Assembly (NCBI GenBank): GCA_030710605.1
Contig: CP092870.1
Location: forward strand, 96,058,410 to 96,122,409
Source: Cordylochernes scorpioides
Taxonomy: Eukaryota; Arthropoda; Arachnida; Pseudoscorpiones; Chernetidae
DNA length: 64,000 nt
Direction: 5' to 3'
Of this stretch, positions 36,601 through 48,600 are shown piece after piece. The first letter of the stretch is position 1, and every line of letters begins with the position of its first letter. The position numbers and the translations under genes are program-made. The notes under the pieces are model-generated. The model saw only the letters and a list, made by a program, of their open reading frames with translations, did no database searches and was not told the origin of the DNA.

Positions 36601-39600
36601 GTAAAAGCAGTCGCCTACTTCTACCCACCTTGATTATCATGGACTGTACCACGTGTACTAGGGATAAGCAAAAAAAGGGGGTATTAAGTGTATAGAGCTT
36701 GTTGATGATGTCTGCTGGGGATTAATAGAGCTCATCAATGGATGAGTCAATACAGTCAATAATGTAGTTTAGGGTCCTATATACCATGCTAAGAAACAAT
36801 CAAAAAGATTAATTAATCCAAATAGACATTTTAATTTTGGACTCTTTAATATAGCAGAACATGGTCATTATCTCATCAGACGAGAGTACTTAGGCCTACT
36901 TAGGCGTATTCTATCGAAGAATAAACGAGCAGACGACGATGGTTATAAGAAGGGTCACGTGACACTCGATTTAGTCGTCTGTTTTGTCTTTAGCGTCGCC
37001 ATAGCAACAGATAAGTAGGGGAGGAGGGGGTAAAAAAGCTTTGGCCCCATTATTTGATATATCGACAAGATATCCCTCTCCTCTTTAATGTAAGGAGAGA
37101 GAATTCTCGTGGCTGAAAGAGAAATGCTATTTGATCTGTTGGTTATCAATTAGCTCTTTCTATCTGTTAGTGAATACTTTGTAAATCTTATTTGTGTACC
37201 TAAGTTTGGTGTTTGATTACAATTAAATCAAGTAAACCCGATATTTATATTATGAAAACGGCATCTCCTTATCGTGCAACTGAAAGTTGCTGATGGCTTG
37301 CGCCATCTATCGGAATAAATATCAACTATTCTCGTTGATTTCTGATTATTCCATAATAATAATTAACAAAATCAACGAGAATAGTTTATATTTATTCCGA
37401 TAGATGGCGCAAGCCATTAGCAACTTTCAGTTGCACGATAAGGAGATGCCTTTTTCATCATTTATGTACCTTATCCCAGTACAATGTCACATTTGTACTA
37501 TTTTTTTTTCACGATATTTATATGTCATTAATGATAATTAGAGAGCTGTGCTTCACTTCCATCAATAATTGACAATATGATCCAGAATAGGTATATTACT
37601 ACGGCGTTTTATGGTTTCCACAAGTCCATATATCAGAGGAAGGCCAAGTGACACTCACTCCTCACTTTCTTACTGCTACTCTTTTTGTGTTGTTTTTCTT
37701 GCTTCCCTCTTTCTTGTTTTTTTTTTTTCTTCTTCTTTTTCTTCTGTCTATATCGTTGTTTCCTTTGTCTCACTGCTTTGTTCTTATGCATACCTCTGGT
37801 GTATAGGGTCAGTGACCCTAAATAAAGGCTTTTTGTTGTTGTTGTTGTTGTTGATAATTAGAGAGAAATTGAAACTTCTTTATTACATCGTTCATATTAG
37901 GTTATATACGGTTAAATATAATATGTAAATAAGATTAAATAAGGATATATAGAAGAAAAAGAGCGAACTAACTTTAATTAAATACACTAATTATTCTAAT
38001 TATATTTAAAATCCAAAAATAATAGTTATAATAATAACAGAATCGCATAACACAATTCACATTTGTTAAAACACAATTTTCGGTTATCAAACATTCACTC
38101 GGGGAGAACCCCGGGCGAAGCCAGGTTTATTGGCTTGATATTACAGAGCTATAATAAGTTCAATAGTGGGTCAAAGTATATTTAACCTCTCATTAAAAGA
38201 GATGCTATAGCGGGTTATAGAAACCCCGGAAAAGGTAGCGCTAATAAATCATGTATCATAGCAATGTTATGGCGTTGACCCAGTTCTCTGGAAGAGTTGT
38301 GCTGGGGATTGTGGTGTTGCGTGTGGTCTGTGGTCACGGCATGTCTGACGTCTGGAAGTCATGTTTATAGGAACATGGAGTAGAGACCTTTATATTATGA
38401 TGCATTAGCGCGCCATCTGTTATCAAAATTTGAAACTATTATAGACGCGTTTGATTCTTTTTAAAATTAAACAATTTCTAGTGTCCTCACTGCAATGGAA
38501 AAATTAATGGGAGGGCCTGTCTCATCAGATACCTTTATAACAACTTACTTTTACTTGGTCACAGCAAAATTATTCCATAATATAATCAAAATAATATAAT
38601 AATTAATATAAATCAACGATTAGTTAATATTTATTCCGATAGATGGCGCAAGCCATCAACAACTTTCAGTTGTACGATCAGGAAATGCCTTTTTTTTTCT
38701 TAATGTCTAGTTGTGTTTTTATGATTTTTTTTTCGTCAAAGTTATATTACAAAAAGAAATAATAATAAATAAGTAAATAATCAACGCACACGTTAAGTGT
38801 CAAGTGTCATACAAGAGAATCCCTCGCAAATCTTCCCAGAATATATCGCTACAGACGATCACGGAAGTCTCACACAAGATAAGATCACTCATTGGCGCAA
38901 TTCTCTGACAACACAATGATTGGCTAGACTCATCGCGTCTGGCAATAATTGGACCAATCACAGGAATCCTGGAAAACTAGGAACAATGTGCCCTTTCTAT
39001 GGACAATGTCCGTTTAAATTGTCCTTCTAAGGAACTGTACAGGCTTAGTTTAAGTCTATGGATATTTTTATTAGGTATTGTGAGAATTTTAACTCTCTCT
39101 CTCTGAGTTCTTTCTTCCAGAAGTTGGCTTTCCCCGTTCCTTCATGAGAACCGATGTTACCATTTATATTTGGATGAGGAATGCGAAGACTAAAACGCGG
39201 CTGATTCCACACTCGCCTTTTCAGTGATACGCTAACCTATGCACGGTGGATTCTGTGGCCACTGGACATGTGTCGGACCTGTAGGCTGTTGGGTTCTGCG
39301 CTACCTGGAGTATAGGAGCTTCATCTATGCTTCCATCCTGTGGTGAATCTATATAAGACTGGCGGTCTTAATAAAGCCGTGTGTGTTACTATTTGTATTT
39401 AATAATACAGTGAACTATGGCTATAACAAACCATGGCTATAGTGAACCACAGGTTCAGTCCCATTGGGGTTTCGCTTTAAAGGGGTTTTACTGTATTTTG
39501 ATTAACACTGGTCAACTTTGTGAGGTAGGATTTTACTGATTCACATTTCGGTGACCTACCGTGACCATTATCAAAGTAAAACGTGCTGGTATGTATGTAC

Positions 39601-42600
39601 GTATCTATGTAGATTTATGCCAAGTTGCATGGTATAACACCAGGTGGGTGTGACGCTAGTGTAACTGATCTACCAACTGAAACAGTAGATGGAAGAGAAG
39701 AATGGGACGGTACATACCTGTGAGAGACTCACTAGCTGGAGTGGAGCTGACGTCAGAGATGGTGGACCCCGAGGAGAAGGGGGGCAGGGAGCAGTTGGAG
39801 GGGCAGGGGGAGGGCGGCTTGCCTCCCAGCTCTAGCCGGGGGTCGCTGTGGGTCCTCCCCATGGTGGGTCGGCGGCGTGGGTTGTACTGGGGAGTGTCGC
39901 GGTAGGGGACTGCACGGTATCTCGCTGTTACTGTAGTTCTTTACTGCTCACCTGCTGTTGCTGCAATCCCTTACTGCTAACCTACTGTTACTGCAATCCC
40001 TTACTGCCAACCTACTGTTACTGCAGTCTCTTACTGCTAAACCTGTTGTTACTGTAGTCCCCTACTGCTCACCTGCTGTTGCTGCAATCCCTTACTGCCC
40101 ACCTACTGTTACTGCAATCCCTTACTGCCAACCTACTGTTACTGCAGTCTCTACTGCTAAACCTGTTGTTACTGTAGTCCCCTACTGCTCACCTGCTGTT
40201 GCTGCAATCCCTTACTGCCCACCTACTGTTACTGCAATCCCTTACTGCCAACCTACTGTTACTGCAGTCTCTTACTGCTAAACCTGTTGTTACTGTAGTC
40301 CCCTACTGCTCACCTGCTGTTGCTGCAATCCCTTACTGCTAATCTGATGTTAATTACTGTATCAACAACAGAATTTTGTTTTAAAATATCTGCTATGCAA
40401 CTTCTCATGCAATATATTCCGTGCCAAATACTTGAATGAATTTCATTTAGAGCTCAGATATTCCTTGTAGTTAGTTTACAATTGAAATAACAAACGGTTA
40501 GAGATACGTAAAACATAAGTATTAACTAGGGCTTGTAGTATGGTTTTAAGATAGCCAAAAATTCCCATAACAACAGATACCGTAAGTGTGATTTCAGGAT
40601 ATATTTTAACATAAATCTACACCGTGCCGTTTTCTAAGAGTTATTGGCCCTTTTTAGACTCGATCTTCTTTTACAGATTCCGAGAATGGCAACAGCACAT
40701 AGGCGAACCGAATATAGAATATGTAATAAACAAGATAGCTCTTCACTCAACATCAGCACATGTGTAGATTACGGGAGAGTAAAGTGGCATGTAGGTAACA
40801 TCTCCTTCTCAACAGCTGGGTGCTAAACACGTTTCAACACAATACTATCTGGCATGAACATCTGCTTGAACAGGTTTTTTGCATCGTCTAAACTGAACAA
40901 CAGTGTTCAAAAACAAAACAAAAAAAATAAATACAGTAGAACCTCTCTGTAAAGGACAGCTAGTTGAAGAGCCAAAGTGTCCTTTAGAGAGAGGTGTTCT
41001 CTTGCCGGAGAGTTTCTAAATAGTAAACATGGTAATTTTGCGATTAAAACTTTATAGAAGGGTGTCCTTCTAGCGTGAGTGTCCTCTCATAGAGGTTCTA
41101 CTGAATCTCCAAGTTCTTAGATGAAGACAGTAGGTTGTTGGGCGAAACGTGTTTTTTTATTGGTGGATAAGATGAAAGCTTTCGAAAACAATACTTTTCT
41201 ACTGGCTGTTACACTATGATAGAAGGAACGCTTTAGACCAGGGGTCTGCAAACTTTTGATTCGGAAGAGTCAAAAATTACAATTTTACAATTTTTCAAAG
41301 TTTTTAAAAGCCACAACATTTTTTTCTTGCCAACAATAAATAGTACTAATATGAATAATATTTGCATATGGAACTATTATATTATGATGCATTAGCGCGC
41401 CATCTGTTATCAAAATTCGAAACTATTATAGACGCGTATGATTCTTTTTAAAATAAAACCAGGCCCTCCCATTAATTTTTTTCATTGCAGTAAGGGCAGT
41501 AGAAATCGTTTTATTTTAAAAAGAATCTTACGCGTCTATAATAGTTTCGAATTTTGATATGGAACTATATAAAGAGCCACAGCTTCACATCTAAAGTGCC
41601 TTAGTTTACCGATCCTTGCTCTAGGCCGTGGAACATACCCACATCCTCCGGGCGGTGGCTACGGATGACCTCGGCCAGCGAGAGATTCCCAGCGATCACA
41701 GCCACCTGGTACGGACTCTGGTTGGCGAAGTTGAGACTCTCCCGGTCCGCGCCCCGGAACAGCAGCACGCGGGCGCAGCTCTCCTGGTCATTGACGGCAC
41801 AGACATGGAGTGGCGTGTTGCCGCTGGCATTCCGGGCGTTCATGTCGGCACCGTAGTACAGCAGGTGCTCGAGGTGTTGGACCAGTCCGTGCTTGCAGGC
41901 CTGACCCACACACACGTCAGCTTTCTATCTCTCTACGTAACGTTGAGTTAAACCAGAATACCTTCACCAAAGAATTACCTCAACCAAAGAGTGTGTATGT
42001 CCACTATATATAAAAACTACGAGGGCCATCCAATAAATAAGTTTCCCTATTTTTTTTTTTCTGCGAACGAAACATTGTAAAAATTAGTTAGTAGTGTAAG
42101 AAATGGTCACTAGGATGCGTTGGAAGCGCGTGACTTTCAAAATCACGCTACCCGTACGCGCAAGTCCGTAGCGCTTCAGTTTCCATGGGGCTACCACTGG
42201 TGAACGTGTCTACTTGCGAACTCCGTTCTGTAATTCGTTTTTTCACGGCGAAAAATGAAACTGCGGTCAATATTCATCTACTCGTAAATAACACAACTAT
42301 TCAAAAGATAGACTTGATCCTACAGGAACTGCATTAACTATTATAACACCCAACTCACTCCGGACCATAGATACCCGGCCATCCTTGCAGCCCTCTATAT
42401 GGCAGACATCAATCCAGACATCCATTGTGATTAGGGTGCATAGACCGATCTTATCTGCTCCATGGACAGGACACCACCACCATTCGAGTGATAGAATCGT
42501 CTTAAAAGTAAATAATAATAAAAAAAAAACATACGCACGGGCCTCTCCGAGAATAAGTTTCTTGCTTTATCTATATATTCTCTCAAGCTTTCACGTACTA

Positions 42601-45600
42601 TAAACCTTGTACACAAATAAATTTACTGGCAATGCGTTTCTTTTTTTTTAAATCTCTACAGACCTTACTGCAATGATATGATTTAATGAATGAGAGGGCT
42701 TGGCTCATCAGTAGTGAACCCTCTCAGCGGTTTCGCCAAATTAATCTCTAGACCGCTCTACTATTGTATTGGACTGGTTTTGTTATATACCCTGCATTTT
42801 CTATGGAAGGCAGCTTAAGGGTGTTTAGTGAACTATGGACATAGGCTTATGGGTCTGTAGAGGTATATACATATAAATTTCAAGGTATTGCATCGAGCAA
42901 GGCTCTTCCGCGCAAAACATGTTTTCATAACCATTATATATTAGTAAATTAAATTTTATTGCCCTCTATCGTTAAAAATTGTACACAAATAAATTTACTG
43001 GCAATGCGTTTCTTTTTTTTAAAATCTCTACAGACCTTACTGCAATGATATGATTTAATGAATGAGAGGAATTTACTAATATATAATGGTTATGAAAACA
43101 TGTTTTGCGCGGAAGAGCCTTGCTCGATGCAATACCTTGAAATTTATATGTATATACCTCTACAGACCCATAAGCCTATGTCCATAGTTCACTAAACACC
43201 CTTAAGCTGCCTTCCATAGAAAATGCAGGGTATATAACAAAACCAGTCCAATACAATAGTAGAGCGGTCTAGAGATTAATTTGGCGAAACCGCTGAGAGG
43301 GTTCACTACTGATGAGCCAAGCCCTCTCATTCATTAAATCATATCATTGCAGTAAGGTCTGTAGAGATTTTAAAAAAAAGAAACGCATTGCCAGTAAATT
43401 TATTTGTGTACAATTTTTAACGATAGAGGGCAATAAAATTTAATTTACTACTATAAACCTTTTTACTCCTGTAGAGTTTGAGAGAAATCTTGGGAGAATT
43501 TATAAATGAAGCAAGAAGCTTATCATCGGAGACCGTTTTTATTATTAAATAACAACCATATACTACAGAATAGAAGCATTAATAGGCACGAATTCTAGCA
43601 AGTGGCCCGTTGAAAAGTTGAAATACGAAAGCACGTCTCTATTTTAAATTAAAAAAACAAACACACATTATACACAAAGCGCACATTGTTCCTCCTTCTT
43701 CACAATAGTTATTGCGATATGAAAACAAGTTGAAAAAGAAGATTTCAAAAGGTGTATCGAGCGCTGTATAAAGATATTTATGCTATAAGGTGAATATATT
43801 GTAATGATAGTTGGAGACTTCGGTTTATGATTGTAGGGTGTTCTTCAGGTTTCTATTGCCTCAGGGATTAGTTATTAGACCCTGGTTGTCACAGCGTTCT
43901 TGTGGAGGATTTTGGTACTATGGAAGTTTGGAGTATGGACTGTCTTTTATATATATAGAGGGGTCAAATATTAAGGAGTTGAGATTTTGATTGAATCCAG
44001 GCCTTCCCAATATATTTTCTCATTACAATAGGAACTGTAGAATATGGTTTAAAAAATTGAACACGAATCTTTTGGCTTTCTAGAAAAATTTAACAACGCT
44101 ATATATTGAAAAAAGTTGCATATAACTGTTTTACATATGAATTTGCATAACGACAAATAAATTTGGTTAGAAATAATCGTTATTTCTCCTCGAAATGGAT
44201 TTTTGTTTTTCGTTGAAAAGAAACATATGCGGTATAATTTTCAAATGTCGTTTTACAAATAAATTTGCTTACAAGTTTTTTTAATCTCGTGCAAATCAAC
44301 AAACAAACAGCTCTACAGAGAGCGTTACCTGATGGACCTCCTGCCAGCCCTGATGGTCCACAGTCCCCAGGGCCGCCCTGTCGTGCAGCAGGGCCTCAGT
44401 CAAGCGGGGGTCGATGTTGCCCCCCAGCAAGGTGTGGTACAGGGGGGTCAGGCCGCGAGGGTCCCTGTAGTTGGCGGAGGCCCCCAGGTCTAGGAGGGTC
44501 TGTACACCGCAGTCCTTGTCATCCTCACTGCTGGTTCTATCTTTCTTCTGAAGTTGCTGAAGACCATGGGAGAGCCTCGTAGACTCATCAATAAATACAG
44601 TAAAACCCCTCTATAGCGAACCCCATCTTCTGATGTTGATGAAGACCATGGGAGAGCCTCGTAGACTCATCAACATATACAGTAAAACCCTTCTATAGCC
44701 AACCCCAATGGGAAGGAATCTGTGGTTCACTATAGCCATGGTTCATTATAGCCATAGTTCACCCTATTATAAAATATAAACGGAGGTTATTTTGGGTTCG
44801 TTATAAGCGAAGGTTTGCTATATCCCTCTGGTTTGTTTTAGCGGTTTTTACTGTATATATATATCAAAAGGAGCACCGCTTCCTTTATAAATACATTAAT
44901 ACAATACATTGTATTTATCATCTCAGTACAGAAGGTAATGGTGGTGACAAAGAATGTGTCAAAACACCAGTTTTGGAAAATTCAGATAAAATCCAACCTG
45001 TCAGGAATTCAATTCCGTATTTTCAACTCTTATTTTCTGTTCACGTGAAACGTGGTAGTTAGTGCCTGTTAAACCGTTCCAGTTGAGGTAGCTCCAATTT
45101 GTTCCATGCCACTGCCGCTCAGTGCAATTCCGCCTCTGTGCTGAGCTAGCTGCAATGTCTCTACACCTGTCTGTACCATCATTTGTTGAAGATGGTTTCA
45201 TTCCATATTACTGTAGTTTGGAACTTTTCTGTCTGGCCTTTCTTTACTGTCCACCTGCTATTACTGTAGTCTCTTACTGCCAACCTGCTGTTACTGCAAC
45301 CCCTTACTGCCAATCTTCTGTTACTGCAATCCTTTACTGCCCCACTGCTGTTACCTAAATATAAAGTTATTTAGATTTAGGTTAAAACAATTTTTATCTC
45401 ACCGCATGTAGATTCTAAAATTATTGAACTTAAGGGACGAAAGATGCTTTGTTATATATTGACAAGTTAATTGCTTATTATAAAACATTTTCAAACGAAA
45501 AATATTCACAGAAGTTGGTCACTGGTCAAAATAAATATTATACACATCAGTAATCACAGTGAGTAGATGATTAGGAACACCTATATTGTAAGCTCAACGC

Positions 45601-48600
45601 CACAAGATGGACTAAATACATGTCATAATTTGTATATAATTGTATGCACCCCCGACCCACTATGCATGTACAATGTATGATTTTCAAAGATTTAATAAAG
45701 AATAAGGTAACTGGAGGAAAGAAAGTAGCAACAAGACATAGGAAGCAGGCAGTAAAGCGGGCACAAGTATAAATAACTTGTACAGTCAATACTTCCTGAC
45801 AGAGGCCGGACGTATCTGGTGACCGCAAAAGTTATAAAAGTAGAGAGACGCCCAATATTTCCGGACAGGACCGGACGTATTTGATAACCGCGGAAGTAAA
45901 TAGAGTCGAACTAACACCCGATACTTCCTGACCAGGCCGGGCGTATCTTCCACCAAAGAAAGCCGCCGGTCCAATTAGGAAGCAATAACTAAGTAGGTCA
46001 ACCAATAGAAAAACGGGCACGTTCCATCCTTCGACCAATGGGAAGGAAGACAACTCGTGGTGTTAAATCGAGAAGCAAGAATTGTCAGTAGTGCTTTCGC
46101 TCCCATAGGAACAACACCTACAGTTGCTCCTTCGCTTCCAGCGAGGTGACATCGGCTCTGGACCTCTCTCCCTCTGCTCATCCCGTAGCTAAGTACAATC
46201 ACCACCATGTGATCAGATAATTAACAATCAAAACCCGCTCCGCCTTCTCAAGCTTTCTTTCCTCCAACCCAGTTGCCTTTTATTTTCAAACCCCATCACG
46301 TGTCCTGATTATTCCTAACTGTATGCTTCAACTTCCACTCAAACGACTGCGTTTCAACCAATCCTCACCATTCAAATCGAACAACAAGAAATTCCGCAAC
46401 GATATTGTCACAGAACGGTTAAGTCGACAGGATTCTACAACAGTGTAATACATCAAATATTGCAGTGTAATAACTTAGGATATAATACCACATATAATGA
46501 AGAGTCGACAGGATAAAGAGATGGAGATTAATCAGGATTTAATAAGCGTAAAAACGGACAACCCTACGAAAGAAAGAGGGAAGAAGCTGGCAACGAACGA
46601 AGCGACAAAACACACCCTGGCGACAATAATTTTGCAGCTGACCGCCGCACTTCAAGGAGCAAGATCCACTCAACTACAAACGACGTTCCGTAGCGCCACC
46701 CCCGGAGCAGCCCACACCCCCCGCCGACCGAAAGGCGAGATGAGCGCGGCAGCCGACGCACGTGCCACCACCCCAGGCAAGTGTCACCGAGGCCGGACAC
46801 CGACCACCGAGGAGTCATCCACCGCCATGCCGTACACCGCCCCCGAAACCAATCCGCGCGACCCGGGACAGTACAAACGGTCCCAAAACGATATTCCAGT
46901 ACCGGACTTCACTTCCATTTCGCGGACGGTGCGAGCAGTCCCGAGCCCCAAGCCAACCATCCCAAACCAAGACGTCCCAGAGGAGACCTGTTGAACTGAG
47001 GTAGGCACCCACCCTATGGCGTCAAGAAATTGACTTTGGACTTCTATCTAACCTACATACCCCTTTAATCATGTATCTAACTTTGTACTCAATGAATGCA
47101 CGCACGGGCTAGGCCAAACCTGTCCGAAAGGACTTGCACTGCAACCAAATTTGTCACACAGGACAACCCTTGCCTGCATTCATTGACCCCACCACCAAGT
47201 TTATCACTCAACCCAATTACCAGTACTATATGCCCTCAAATACAAGCCACAACGGCTTCAACCATCACCATGCCCAAAAAAAAAAACGTGTCAGTACAGC
47301 TCACACTTACCACACAAAATCCATACATGACCATACGTCGCCACGCCATGATCACGCAAATGTACCTCACAACAATCACACAAACGTATTTTAGCAACGA
47401 CCACGACATTCGCAACAACAATACACCGACAACATCCATCCAAAGGACGGTTTTCACGCTAGCAAACATGCACAACCCGCCCAACAAGCGCAACACGCGC
47501 GCCAAAAGACGACAACGACCAACAAACGCATGCACAGCCGTTAATAACAATCATCTCGTCTACCCAAAATACTAAAAAAATGTTCACATTAAAAGGTGCC
47601 ATATACACTAACAATAGAAATTTCGATATATGTTCGTATAACCAGCACCCATGACTTTAATAAATTTGTTGTTCATAGTGAGAACAGGTTAGATTTTGTA
47701 CAAACAAGGACTTCGCGTGACACCTTTCCATTCACAATTTTTTTTTCGATTCGTGTCACAGGTCACCCCACAAAATTTTTCATTTCAGGCCACAGACGCC
47801 TTTCACCACGCCTGTGACACGTCTCCACTCAAAACGTGTTCACGTCGTAAGCCTCATTTTCACTCAATTCCACTCTAATATCACTGAATAGCATTTTTTA
47901 CTAAAGTCACAACGACCATTCGATTTAATAAATGGATACAACGTCCGGATTTTCAAAATACAAATAATGCCGAAATTACACCACTCATCTTTTCACAATG
48001 TTATTGGCAGAACATAACACACGACAATACAAAAACAGGTAAAAACCTGTCCCACCTGCCGATTCTCTAGAAGTATCGACGAAATCCAACCAACACTACG
48101 TAAAACACCGACCCAACCTACAAATAAAACAATTCGTACACAAAATATGCCGCACACAAAATCAATTAGGCGGACAGGAAACGTAGTTCCCCCCACTGCC
48201 GGATCCAATTACTTGCAAACAAGGGAGGGTAATTTTTAGATCGGTCACCGCTTCCCCGCACAGATTCTTCTCTCTATGCCACCAATCTTGGATTCCAGTT
48301 CGAGTCTGCGTATCGATTTTTACCATACAATTCCGCACGCACAAGACGTCACACACACAAACATTCTAAATGAGTTCCCATCCCTATTATAACAAATCAA
48401 TTACTTTACAGACTTCTAACATTTTTCACCACACACACAAAGACAAAAAATTTATAGGGCATAATTGAGCAATTAAAACATCTAGATCGGGGCATATAGA
48501 TACAACAGGGTTCAATTCAATACATTTTTTTTTTGTTTATACATTAACCAATTTTACTATTTTTCAATTAAATTCAAAATATTTAACCAATTTAACAACT

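Larger units (their letters stand above)
33576..39717. other. Shank intron sequence, copy B, after the gap
   Basis: Contains the tandem TTGGC(C/T)GAACGCC array (33620-34530), a palindrome (33969-34093), an inverted repeat pair (35100-35285), two SINEs (35787-36082, 36361-36678), a hairpin MITE (37255-37465) and a LINE tail (37546-37852). No gene. Confidence 0.6.
39910..41638. other. Intron of Shank, copy B
   Basis: Minisatellite 39915-40350, pogo-like MITE 40934-41103 and GCGCGCCATCTG hairpin 41380-41565. Otherwise as copy A, no gene. Confidence 0.6.
41901..44328. other. Intron of Shank, copy B
   Basis: Differs from copy A by the 840-bp hairpin insertion and a 90-bp SINE tail. No gene. Confidence 0.6.

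Noticed and set aside
46564..47012. Several overlapping frames on both strands around the LTR element ORF
   Set aside because: Overlaps of the GC-rich 46497-46994 region in other frames; no motif.
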